13,516 nt of DNA from an uncultured Lachnospiraceae bacterium (GTDB lineage: Bacteria; Bacillota; Clostridia; Lachnospirales; Lachnospiraceae): NCBI GenBank assembly GCA_910586605.1, contig CAJUJR010000076.1, positions 1 to 13,516 on the forward strand, read 5' to 3'. The notes beneath the pieces are model-generated. The model was given only the letters and a program-made list of their open reading frames with translations, was not told the origin of the DNA and did not search any database. Of this stretch, positions 6,380-13,203 are shown one piece after another. Made by a program: the position numbers and the translations under genes. Every line of letters starts with the position of its first letter. The first letter of the stretch is position 1.

Positions 6380-7699
6380 ATGGCAAAAAGAACAGATGTA
6401 CTTATAGTAGGTACAGGGGCGGCGGGTTTGTTTTGTGCTTTGCAGTTTCCAAAGCAGACACAGGTTTTGATGATTACAAAGGAAGATGCGGATAAAAGCG
6501 ATTCCTATCTGGCGCAGGGCGGCATGTGCATGCTCCGTGATGAAGACGATTATGAAAAATATTTTGAAGATACTTTGCGTGCAGGGCATTATGAGAACAA
6601 CAAGGCATCTGTCGAGGTGATGATCCGCTCCTCCAGGGATATTGCCCAGGAGTTAATTGATTATGGTGTTGATTTTAACCGTAATGGGGAAGAACTGGCT
6701 TTTACAAGGGAAGGCGGGCATAGCAGGCCGCGTATCCTATTCCATGAAGATGCCACTGGCAGGGAAATTACGGGTACACTGTTAGAAAATGTAAGAGAAC
6801 GGGAAAATATTGCAATATTGGAACATGCAACGATGTTGGACATTATTACAGATGGTAAAAAATGTTATGGGATAGTGGTGCAGGATGAAGATGGAGAGGT
6901 CTGTACTTTCCAGGCCAAATATACAGTTTTTGCCTGTGGCGGCCTGGGAGGGTTATTCCGGCATTCTACGAATTTCAGCCATATTACCGGGGATGCAATT
7001 GCGATTGCAAAGTGCCATAATATAGAACTGGAGCATATTGATTACATACAGATTCATCCGACAACTCTATATTCGGAAAAGCCAGGCCGGCGTTTCCTGA
7101 TTTCTGAATCTGTCCGTGGGGAAGGCGCTGTTTTATTGAACAAGAAGAAAGAGCGTTTTTGTGATGAACTTCTTCCTAGGGATATTGTAACTGCAGAGAT
7201 AAAGAAGCAGATGGAAATAGATGATATGCCATATGTATGGCTGTCTATGGAAAAGATACCTAAAGAAGAGATTGAAAGCCATTTCCCTAATATTTTGAGA
7301 CAATGCTTAGAGGAAGGGTATGACCCGACGAAGGAATGCATTCCGGTAGTTCCGGCACAGCATTATTTTATGGGCGGCATTAAAGTAAATCTTTTTAGCC
7401 GGACATCTATGGAGCGTTTATATGCAGTAGGGGAAACGGCATGTAATGGTGTGCATGGGAAAAACCGTCTTGCAAGTAACTCTTTGTTAGAGTCTATGGT
7501 TTTTGCAAAACGGGCTGCCTGTGAAATAATGAAAAGGATTTCAGAAACAGAGTTTATATGCATTGATGGTTTGGTTTCCATGGAACAATATCAGGATGTT
7601 GAGGGATTAAAGGAAAGATATAAAAACGTTGTACTGGAAGAGATAGAAAGGGAGAGAAAAGACCATGAAGGAACCAGTGACATTGAAGGTAAATGCTGA
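6380..7699 (+). CDS. nadB: L-aspartate oxidase NadB
   Basis: NadB is a cytoplasmic flavoenzyme that oxidises L-aspartate to iminoaspartate, the first step of de novo NAD synthesis. Seen: the N-terminal FAD-binding GTGAAGL motif (11-17), the SYLAQGGM segment, the active-site-region sequence TREGGHSRPRILFHEDATGR, SESVRGEGAVLLN, the HYFMGGI segment and NRLASNSLLESMVFA near the C-terminus. At 439 residues it is about 100 shorter than E. coli NadB, lacking most of the helical C-terminal domain, as is common in clostridial versions. The ATG at 6380 has GAGG upstream and fits the family N-terminus; in-frame starts at 6299 and 6326 lie upstream of the predicted transcript start. The last 35 bp overlap nadC. 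Confidence 0.93.
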   Translation: MAKRTDVLIVGTGAAGLFCALQFPKQTQVLMITKEDADKSDSYLAQGGMCMLRDEDDYEKYFEDTLRAGHYENNKASVEVMIRSSRDIAQELIDYGVDFNRNGEELAFTREGGHSRPRILFHEDATGREITGTLLENVRERENIAILEHATMLDIITDGKKCYGIVVQDEDGEVCTFQAKYTVFACGGLGGLFRHSTNFSHITGDAIAIAKCHNIELEHIDYIQIHPTTLYSEKPGRRFLISESVRGEGAVLLNKKKERFCDELLPRDIVTAEIKKQMEIDDMPYVWLSMEKIPKEEIESHFPNILRQCLEEGYDPTKECIPVVPAQHYFMGGIKVNLFSRTSMERLYAVGETACNGVHGKNRLASNSLLESMVFAKRAACEIMKRISETEFICIDGLVSMEQYQDVEGLKERYKNVVLEEIERERKDHEGTSDIEGKC

Positions 7700-8519
7700 T
7701 AGGCTGATTATGCAGGCGTTGGAGGAAGATATTACCAGTGAAGATATTTCGACCAATGCAGTTATGCCAGGGTATCAAAAAGGGCGTGTTGAACTGATTT
7801 GTAAGCAGGATGGGATTATAGCAGGGCTTGAGGTATTCTGCAGGGTTTTTGAATTGCTAGATGATACAGTAACTTTTGAAATGCATGTAAAAGATGGCGA
7901 TGCTGTAAAAAAAGGTGATTTGATGGCAGTTGTGACAGGTGATATCCGTGCGCTTTTATCCGGTGAACGTACTGCTTTAAATTTCCTTCAGAGGATGAGT
8001 GGGATTGCGACCTATACGCATTCGATTGCAGAGCTTTTAAAAGGCAGCAAAACGACTTTGTTAGATACCAGGAAAACAACTCCCAATATGCGTATCTTTG
8101 AAAAATATGCTGTAAAAGTGGGCGGAGGAAGTAACCACCGCTATAATTTATCAGATGGGGTTATGTTAAAGGATAACCATATCGGCGCAGCAGGAAGCAT
8201 TGCAAAGGCTGTTGCTATGGCAAAATCATATGCTTCTTTTGTGCACAAAATTGAAGTGGAAGTGGAAAACCTGGATATGGTGAAGGAGGCTGTAGAGGCT
8301 GGCGCTGATATAATTATGTTGGATAATATGACAGCAGAAGAGATGAAAAAGGCTGTACAGCTAATTGATGGCCGTGCCCTGACAGAGTGTTCTGGAAATG
8401 TGACAAAGGAAAATATACAAAATATTATAGAAGTTGGGGTTGATTATATTTCGAGTGGTGCATTAACGCATTCTGCCCCAATTATGGATATTTCGTTAAA
8501 GAATCTGCATGTTATATAA
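7665..8519 (+). CDS. nadC: Quinolinate phosphoribosyltransferase NadC
   Basis: NadC converts quinolinate and PRPP to nicotinate mononucleotide with loss of CO2. At 284 residues it has the full family length. Seen in order: ERTALNFLQRMSGIAT (101-116), LLDTRKTTP (132-140), the GGGSNHRYNLSDGVMLKDNH block (153-172) with H158, R159 and K169, the EVEVEN segment, IIMLDNM with D220, and ECSGNV and ISSGALTHS near the C-terminus, all substrate-binding elements of the type II phosphoribosyltransferase barrel. The start inside nadB is supported by AAAGGGAGAG upstream and by the family N-terminus; the overlap implies translational coupling. nadA (quinolinate synthase) is not adjacent on either side. Confidence 0.96.
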   Translation: MKEPVTLKVNADRLIMQALEEDITSEDISTNAVMPGYQKGRVELICKQDGIIAGLEVFCRVFELLDDTVTFEMHVKDGDAVKKGDLMAVVTGDIRALLSGERTALNFLQRMSGIATYTHSIAELLKGSKTTLLDTRKTTPNMRIFEKYAVKVGGGSNHRYNLSDGVMLKDNHIGAAGSIAKAVAMAKSYASFVHKIEVEVENLDMVKEAVEAGADIIMLDNMTAEEMKKAVQLIDGRALTECSGNVTKENIQNIIEVGVDYISSGALTHSAPIMDISLKNLHVI

Positions 8520-8521
8520 AT

Positions 8522-8570
8522 TTAAGGCGCGTTTGGAAGTTCCCGGAATGAATTTTCAAACACGCCTTAA
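8522..8570. repeat. Inverted repeat after nadC
   Basis: TTAAGGCGCGTTTG (8522-8535) and CAAACACGCCTTAA (8557-8570) are 14 bp arms with one mismatch, around a 21-nt loop. It begins two bases after the nadC stop. No T run follows, so it may be a dispersed hairpin element or RNA-stabilising structure rather than a terminator. Confidence 0.55.
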
Positions 8571-8606
8571 GCGATACAATTTTGCCACGCAATAAAGTGC
8601 GCTGCC

Positions 8607-8640
8607 AAATCCCCTGCTGTTCTAAAGCGGGGGATTTTAT
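8607..8640 (+). terminator. Terminator hairpin between nadC and the cellulase gene
   Basis: AAATCCCC (8607-8614) pairs with GGGGATTT (8630-8637), followed by a T-rich TATTT. The right arm overlaps the cellulase stop codon, so the hairpin can serve the convergent pair. Its loop TTCTAAAGCG resembles the loop of the 2687-2713 hairpin. Confidence 0.6.
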
Positions 8641-9632
8641 TTGTAGGATTTAAATAGCCATTTTCCAGCTTTTGTAAAATCATCCATTTTCCAGCCGCTT
8701 GTTTTATTACAGGAGGCTTTAATTAGCGAGCTGGATTCGTCTTTATTGGAGAGATTCCAGCATACTCTTCCCAATTTATAGCGGTTCAGCAAGGTGTTCC
8801 ATTTATTTGCTTCTTTAATGTCTATTGTCCCGTTGCCGGAAGCTTCGCTTAAACCAAATTCAGTTACAATAACAGGCAGCCCCTGTTTTACAGCGTTTTC
8901 CAGTTTGTTGCGTAAATCCTGTTTGTGGGTAGATGCATAAAAATGGAAGGCATATGCAATATTTTTGCCGTTGAGTGGGTTGGCGGCAGCTTGGTCGACA
9001 TCCTGGCTCCAGGTCGGGGTACCGACAATGATAATTGCTTTTTTATTGACACTGCGGATTGTGCTGATAATTGTTTTGGCATAGCTTCGGATATTTTTCC
9101 AGGTGCCTTCCCCGCCATTTGGTTCATTGCAGATTTCAAATAATACATTTTTATAGCTGTTATATTTTTTCACTATTTTTTTAAAGAATGTTTTTGCTTC
9201 CTTTTTATGGATTAGAGGGTTTCCGTCGCTTAAAATATGCCAGTCGATTATGATATACATACCAAGGCTGGTGGCTGCGTTAACACCTTTATCAATTAAT
9301 GCTTCTAAGTTTTTCTGGTTTTCTTTGCCGCTGTTGCAGTAACCGTTGTATTCTTCGGTATACATTGCCAGGCGTATTGTGTTGACTCCGCTTTTCTTTA
9401 GGGATTGGAATGCTTTTTTTTGTACATACTGCGGATACCAGGACAGCCCATGCGTTGAAACGCCTTTGATTACGAACGGCTTCCCGTTTTTATTTACGAT
9501 TTGCGAACCCTTAACCTGGAGCTGTCCATTTTTAGAAACGGAGGATGCAGAGGCAGAGTTTGCAGTAAGCAGAAAAAAGAACCCACATAGCATAAAAAAT
9601 ATGATGTATAGTTTTTGGTTAATATTTTTCAT
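8637..9632 (-). CDS. Secreted GH5 endoglucanase (cellulase)
   Basis: This 331-residue protein is a glycoside hydrolase family 5 enzyme expected to cut internal beta-1,4-glucan bonds outside the cell. A signal peptide is clear: basic start, hydrophobic core about 8-23, and SASA/S near residues 26-30. The barrel shows VIKGVSTHGLSWYP (54-67), IIIDWHILSDGNP (127-139), the acid/base E170 in FEICNEPN, the HFYA motif (229-233) and the nucleophile E258 in VTEFGLS. It is a bare catalytic domain: no carbohydrate-binding module, dockerin or wall anchor. GGAGG lies five bases before the ATG. Closest to the bacterial subfamily with Bacillus-type endoglucanases. It is monocistronic and convergent with nadC. 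Products such as cellobiose could feed the GH94 enzyme after uptake, although no transporter is in the window. Confidence 0.93.
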   Translation of the reverse strand: MKNINQKLYIIFFMLCGFFFLLTANSASASSVSKNGQLQVKGSQIVNKNGKPFVIKGVSTHGLSWYPQYVQKKAFQSLKKSGVNTIRLAMYTEEYNGYCNSGKENQKNLEALIDKGVNAATSLGMYIIIDWHILSDGNPLIHKKEAKTFFKKIVKKYNSYKNVLFEICNEPNGGEGTWKNIRSYAKTIISTIRSVNKKAIIIVGTPTWSQDVDQAAANPLNGKNIAYAFHFYASTHKQDLRNKLENAVKQGLPVIVTEFGLSEASGNGTIDIKEANKWNTLLNRYKLGRVCWNLSNKDESSSLIKASCNKTSGWKMDDFTKAGKWLFKSYK

Positions 9633-9645
9633 ATGGCCTCCATAT

Positions 9646-9693
9646 AGTTACTTTTCATATTCGTGCCAGTATCTGAGGATGTGAAAGGTAACT
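9646..9693. promoter_or_regulatory. Inverted repeat in the cellulase leader
   Basis: AGTTACTTTTCA (9646-9657) and TGAAAGGTAACT (9682-9693) form 12 bp arms with one mismatch (a possible GU pair), 23 bp apart. It starts 14 bp upstream of the cellulase ATG and would sit in its leader or overlap its promoter. A TATAAA (9699-9694, minus) adjoins it, but no matching -35 box is convincing. Confidence 0.45.
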
Positions 9694-9702
9694 TTATATT
9701 AG

Positions 9703-9714
9703 GTGAATAGTAAC
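9703..9714 (+). repeat. Dispersed repeat core, copy D
   Basis: Exact GTGAATAGTAAC core, about 70 bp upstream of the cellulase start but on the opposite strand from that gene. Flanks match the longer repeat only poorly. Confidence 0.5.
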
Positions 9715-9741
9715 AAATAGTAATGGTTATTTAGTTGAAAT

Positions 9742-9777
9742 AGCCATCCTCCTCTTGAAAAAAAAAGGAGGATAGCT
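9742..9777 (-). other. Hairpin with A/T-run loop
   Basis: AGCCATCCTCCT (9742-9753) and AGGAGGATAGCT (9766-9777) pair with one mismatch, which becomes a GU pair in a minus-strand transcript. The loop holds a run of eight A residues. It lies between the cellulase promoter region and the small peptide locus; its role is unknown. Confidence 0.4.
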
Positions 9778-9855
9778 TATAATCAATTCAGGAGCAATTA
9801 TAGGTTTTGGCATAATCGGTGATTGCTGCCGGAAACTATTTTATAACAAGGTTAC

Positions 9856-9899
9856 AAAAAAGCTGCCTCCTATGGCCGTAGGAGGCAGCCTATTTTTTT
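9856..9899. terminator. Bidirectional terminator of the small peptide locus
   Basis: GCTGCCTCCTA (9862-9872) and TAGGAGGCAGC (9879-9889) form a perfect 11 bp stem with a 6-nt loop. On the minus strand six T residues follow directly; on the plus strand CTA and seven T residues follow. The stem begins right after the peptide stop codon. Such a shared two-way terminator is typical of convergent toxin mRNA/antisense RNA pairs. Confidence 0.8.
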
Positions 9900-9973
9900 G
9901 TTTGGTGGTTATCAAGGTATGTAAGTGCTGTAAAAATTACAAGTACAAGTGTTAGAACCTCAAGTGTGTTCAT
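9890..9973 (-). CDS. 27-residue hydrophobic peptide, type I toxin-like
   Basis: The peptide begins MNTLEVLTLVLVIFTALTYL and ends with a polar tail (D21, N22, H23, Q24, T25, K26, K27). The acidic/polar start, about 15 hydrophobic residues (6-20) and lysine tail describe a single membrane segment, as in small holin-like or Fst/TxpA-type type I toxins. A strong AAAGGAGGT lies seven bases before the ATG. An 8 bp hairpin overlaps part of that ribosome site, an extended -10 promoter lies upstream, and a terminator abuts the stop codon, so this is a compact stand-alone gene. It is too short for routine gene calling. Toxin function is inferred from design and composition; a leader or regulatory peptide is the alternative. 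No antisense promoter could be fixed on the plus strand. Confidence 0.7.
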   Translation of the reverse strand: MNTLEVLTLVLVIFTALTYLDNHQTKK

Positions 9974-9984
9974 GATGCATACCT

Positions 9985-10004
9985 CCTTTCCGTTTTCGGA
10001 AAGG
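9985..10004 (-). promoter_or_regulatory. Hairpin masking the peptide's ribosome site
   Basis: On the minus strand CCTTTCCG-AAAA-CGGAAAGG is a perfect 8 bp stem with a 4-nt loop. Its 3' arm contains the AAGG half of the AAGGAGG ribosome site, leaving only AGGT unpaired. Structure of this kind restrains translation in full-length type I toxin mRNAs. Confidence 0.65.
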
Positions 10005-10048
10005 TAATCACCGGGCTGTCCCTACGTTGTCCTGGACTGATTGAAGGT

Positions 10049-10057
10049 ATTATAACA
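10049..10057 (-). promoter_or_regulatory. Extended -10 promoter for the small peptide
   Basis: Minus strand reads TGTTATAAT: a perfect TATAAT with the TGn extension. No good -35 box is seen, which extended -10 promoters do not require. The start would be near 10042, giving a leader of about 70 nt. Confidence 0.55.
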
Positions 10058-10098
10058 TATTAAATAAAATATTACTATAGTTTTGTGTGGTTTTAATC

Positions 10099-11637
10099 TT
10101 ACAAATCTGCAAGTGCTTTATACTGGTCTTTTAATGCTGCATAAAGGTTTTTGTATATCTGATGGTATTTTGCGTATTCTTTTGTACTGTCAGCATTTGG
10201 CTTGCATTCTTTTGCAGGGTCTTTGTGGATCATTTTGCGGCAGGCTGCTTCAACGCTGTCATAGAGGCCGGCGCCAACTCCGGCAAGGATGGCAACGCCA
10301 AGCGCAGGGCCTTCCTTAGCAGTTACGGTATTGACATCACAGTTAAACATATCTGCCATCATTTGGCGCTGCACGGCATTTTTTGCCCCGCCGCCACAGG
10401 CCATCATGTCGTTTACATTGACGCCCATCTCAGAAAGGATATCTTTGCAGTCTGTAAGGGAATAGCCGATTCCCTCCATAACGGCGCGTACTAAATCGCT
10501 TCTGGTGTGCATGCTGGAGAGGCCAAAGAATACACCACGGCAGTTTGCATCCAGATGTGGTGTGCGTTCTCCATTTAAGTAAGGGAGATAAACCAGTTTA
10601 TTGGCTCCGATTGGCGTTTCTTCCACTTCTTTGTTGATAATGTCATATACGCCGCAGCCTTTTTCCTTTGCTTCCTGGGAGTAAGATGCGCCCATATTGT
10701 CCATATACCAGGCAAGGGAATAGCCGGCTGCCTGAGTAACGCCCATAACGTGCCATGCGCCAGGTACTGCGCAGCAGAAAGTATGTACGCGCCCTTTTGG
10801 GTCGATGGAAATATTGCTGGAGTGGGCAAATACAACGCCGCTTGTGCCAATTGTAGCAAAGGCTTTTCCATCTTCTACAACGCCGGTGCCAACAGCGGCT
10901 GCAGCATTATCGCCAGCGCCGCCTACTACTACGGTAGAAGTAGAAAGGCCTGTTTTTTCTGCGATTTCTGGCAGGATTTTCCCTGTTACCTCTGGTGATT
11001 CATAGACTTTGGCAAGCAGGTTTTTGTCAATCTCCAGTTTTTCCAGTACTTCATCTGACCACTGGCGTTTTGGGACGTCAAGAAGCTGCATGCCAGAAGC
11101 GTCAGATACTTCGGTTGCAAATTCGCCTGTTAAAATATAGCGTACATAATCCTTTGGGAGAAGGATATGTTTGCATTTTGCGTAATTTTCAGGTTCATTG
11201 TTGCGTACCCATAAGATTTTAGAAGCGGTAAATCCTGTTAAAGCTGGGTTGGCGGTAATTTCAATGAGACGGTCTGCCCCGATTTTTTCTGTGATTTCTG
11301 CGCATTCTTTTTCAGTACGCTGGTCGCACCAGATAATAGATGGGCGGATTACTGCCCCGGCTTCGTCAAGCATTACGAGGCCGTGCATCTGCCCGGAAAT
11401 ACCAAGCCCTTTGATATCTTCGGCGTTTACGCTGGAATCTTTGATAACCTTTGTGATGGTTTCTAAGGAAGCATCTCTCCAGTCTTCTGGCTTTTGTTCT
11501 GCCCAGCCGTTTTGCGGGGTATATAGTGGGTATTCTTTGCTTGCAGATGCAACCACTTCCCCATTTTCATCGAATAATACTGTTTTTGTAGATGATGTGC
11601 CTAAATCAATACCAATTAAATAGTTCATATTATTCAC
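10099..11637 (-). CDS. xylB: Xylulokinase-type FGGY sugar kinase
   Basis: This 512-residue kinase phosphorylates a ketose, most likely D-xylulose, with ATP in the cytoplasm. Seen: the N-terminal phosphate-binding segment IGIDLGTSSTKTVLFD (8-23), the xylulokinase-like GISGQMHGLVMLD (79-91), the WCDQRT motif, the GGAGDNAA segment with likely catalytic base D243, and the C-terminal MACGGGAKN adenosine-site motif. The GTG start at 11637 is preferred: AAGGAG sits five bases before it, but 14 bases before the ATG at 11628. It follows the isomerase gene by 75 bp, with a terminator hairpin in the gap. Because FGGY kinases change substrate easily and the partner isomerase is not a xylose isomerase, L-ribulose or D-ribulose are possible substrates. 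Confidence 0.85.
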   Translation of the reverse strand: MNNMNYLIGIDLGTSSTKTVLFDENGEVVASASKEYPLYTPQNGWAEQKPEDWRDASLETITKVIKDSSVNAEDIKGLGISGQMHGLVMLDEAGAVIRPSIIWCDQRTEKECAEITEKIGADRLIEITANPALTGFTASKILWVRNNEPENYAKCKHILLPKDYVRYILTGEFATEVSDASGMQLLDVPKRQWSDEVLEKLEIDKNLLAKVYESPEVTGKILPEIAEKTGLSTSTVVVGGAGDNAAAAVGTGVVEDGKAFATIGTSGVVFAHSSNISIDPKGRVHTFCCAVPGAWHVMGVTQAAGYSLAWYMDNMGASYSQEAKEKGCGVYDIINKEVEETPIGANKLVYLPYLNGERTPHLDANCRGVFFGLSSMHTRSDLVRAVMEGIGYSLTDCKDILSEMGVNVNDMMACGGGAKNAVQRQMMADMFNCDVNTVTAKEGPALGVAILAGVGAGLYDSVEAACRKMIHKDPAKECKPNADSTKEYAKYHQIYKNLYAALKDQYKALADL

Positions 11638-11650
11638 TCTTTCTCCTTAT

Positions 11651-11681
11651 AAAAAGGGCAATGGCGTTTAAGCCATTGCCC
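11651..11681 (-). terminator. Terminator or attenuator between isomerase and kinase
   Basis: On the minus strand GGGCAATGGC-TTAAAC-GCCATTGCCC is a perfect 10 bp stem followed by five T residues, a textbook intrinsic terminator. It sits 31 bp after the isomerase stop, and the kinase ribosome site follows the T run almost at once. The kinase therefore depends on read-through, RNA processing or an unseen internal promoter. Confidence 0.8.
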
Positions 11682-11712
11682 GGAATTGTTGGTAGTTTTA
11701 CAATGCCTTTCA

Positions 11713-13203
11713 TTAGCTAAAAGGGTTTTCTGTCTTATAGAGCATTCCTTTTGGCTGGTTAAAGCCGATTTCATCAACGTCTACGCCGATATATTTAAAT
11801 ACCTCGAAAAGTTCTTTTCCAAAATGGCCAAACGCAACGGCGCCATGATGTGGATAGTTGCCTTCAATCAGGACATGGCGGTAGAAACGTCCCATTTCAG
11901 GGATTGCAAATATACCAATGCTGCCGAAAGAACGTGTTGCAACTGGAAGGACTTCACCATGGGCAATATATGCGCGGAGTTTAGCATCTGCTGTACTCTG
12001 GAGACGGAAGAATGTAATATCTCCAGGGGCAATATCTCCTTCCAGTGTTCCGTTTGTAACTTCCTCAGGAAGGGAACGTGCCATAATCATCTGGTTTTTC
12101 ATCTCACATGCAGAAAGCTTTGTGGAAGCAGTATTTCCACAATGGAATCCCATAAAGGTATCTTTCATTGTATAATCGAATTTCCCTTTGATTTCTTCTT
12201 CGTAGATATCAGGGGTAACGGTGTTGTTAATATCCAGCAGGGTAACAGCATCCTGGCTGATTACTGTGCCGATAAATTCGCTTAATGCACCGTAGATATC
12301 TACTTCGCATGATACAGGGATGCCCATCTTTGTCAGGCGGCTGTTGACAAAGCATGGCACAAAGCCAAACTGTGTCTGGAAAGCAGGCCAGCATTTTCCG
12401 GCGATGGCAACGTATTTCCTATAACCTTTGTGGTCTTCAATCCAGTCAAGCAGTGTCAGTTCATACTGTGCCAGTTTTTCAAGAATTTCTGGTTTTTTGT
12501 TCCCAGCGCCAAGTTCTGCTTCCATATCTTTTACAACTTCAGGAATGCGGGAGTCTCCGGCATGTTTATTGAATGCTTCAAAAAGGTCAAGTTCTGAATT
12601 TTCTTCGATTTCAACACCTAAGTTGTAAAGCTGCTTAATTGGGGCATTGCAGGCTAAGAAGTTTAATGGGCGTGGGCCGAAACTGATAATTTTTAAATCG
12701 CTTAATGCTGCGATAGCCCTTGCAACTGGGACAAATCCATGAATCATGTCAGCGCATTCTTCAGCGCCGCCTACCGGGTATTCCGGAATATATGCTTTTA
12801 CATTACGCAGTTTTAAGTTGTAGCTTGCATTTAACATACCACAGTATGCGTCGCCGCGTCCCTGAACCAAGCCGCCGTCTTTAGAAGTTTCTTCTGCAGC
12901 GGCAACAAACATCTTTGGCCCGTCGAAATGTTTTGCAAGAAGTGTTTCAGAAATTTCAGGACCGAAATTCCCAAGGTATACGCAAAGGGCATTGCATCCT
13001 GCCTTCTTTATGTCTTCAAGGGCCTGTACCATATGGATTTCACTTTCAACAATGCAGATAGGGCATTCATAGATATCCTCTGCGTCATATTTGTCCGTAT
13101 ATGCTTTTACTAAGTTTTTCCGGCGGGTTACAGAAAGCGATTCTGGGAAACAGTCCCTGCTTACTGCGACAATACCGATTTTGATTTTTGGCATATTTTC
13201 CAT
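11713..13203 (-). CDS. L-fucose/L-arabinose isomerase-family aldose isomerase
   Basis: This 496-residue enzyme belongs to the fucose/arabinose isomerase superfamily, metal-dependent aldose-ketose isomerases of the cytoplasm. Candidate metal ligands appear in the expected order: E300 in SCEVDIYGALSEF, D324 in TLLDINN, and H452/H453 in EGNYPHHGAVAFGH. The N-terminal MPKIKIGIVAVSRD strand starts a Rossmann-like domain. The frame has a TAA immediately upstream of the ATG at 13203, so no earlier start is possible; an AAAGGA ribosome site lies about 13 bases upstream. It is the first gene of an operon with the xylulokinase-type kinase. Substrate cannot be read from sequence: L-arabinose, D-arabinose, L-fucose or a related pentose are candidates. 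Confidence 0.85.
   Translation of the reverse strand: MENMPKIKIGIVAVSRDCFPESLSVTRRKNLVKAYTDKYDAEDIYECPICIVESEIHMVQALEDIKKAGCNALCVYLGNFGPEISETLLAKHFDGPKMFVAAAEETSKDGGLVQGRGDAYCGMLNASYNLKLRNVKAYIPEYPVGGAEECADMIHGFVPVARAIAALSDLKIISFGPRPLNFLACNAPIKQLYNLGVEIEENSELDLFEAFNKHAGDSRIPEVVKDMEAELGAGNKKPEILEKLAQYELTLLDWIEDHKGYRKYVAIAGKCWPAFQTQFGFVPCFVNSRLTKMGIPVSCEVDIYGALSEFIGTVISQDAVTLLDINNTVTPDIYEEEIKGKFDYTMKDTFMGFHCGNTASTKLSACEMKNQMIMARSLPEEVTNGTLEGDIAPGDITFFRLQSTADAKLRAYIAHGEVLPVATRSFGSIGIFAIPEMGRFYRHVLIEGNYPHHGAVAFGHFGKELFEVFKYIGVDVDEIGFNQPKGMLYKTENPFS

Noticed and set aside
9346..9684. 112-codon plus-strand frame opposite the cellulase signal peptide region
   Set aside because: It is antisense to a well-supported gene, with no ribosome site or family resemblance.
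9742..9780. GGAGG within the 9742-9777 hairpin as a ribosome site for another small gene
   Set aside because: On the plus strand no start codon follows at a usable distance; on the minus strand ATG touches the GGAGG and gives only six codons.
10059..10098. Terminator for the kinase gene
   Set aside because: No hairpin with a T run was found after its stop; transcripts may run on to the terminator at 9856-9899.
11686..12285. 199-codon plus-strand frame opposite the isomerase gene
   Set aside because: Despite its length it is a shadow of the isomerase codons: cysteine-rich, no domain, no ribosome site.
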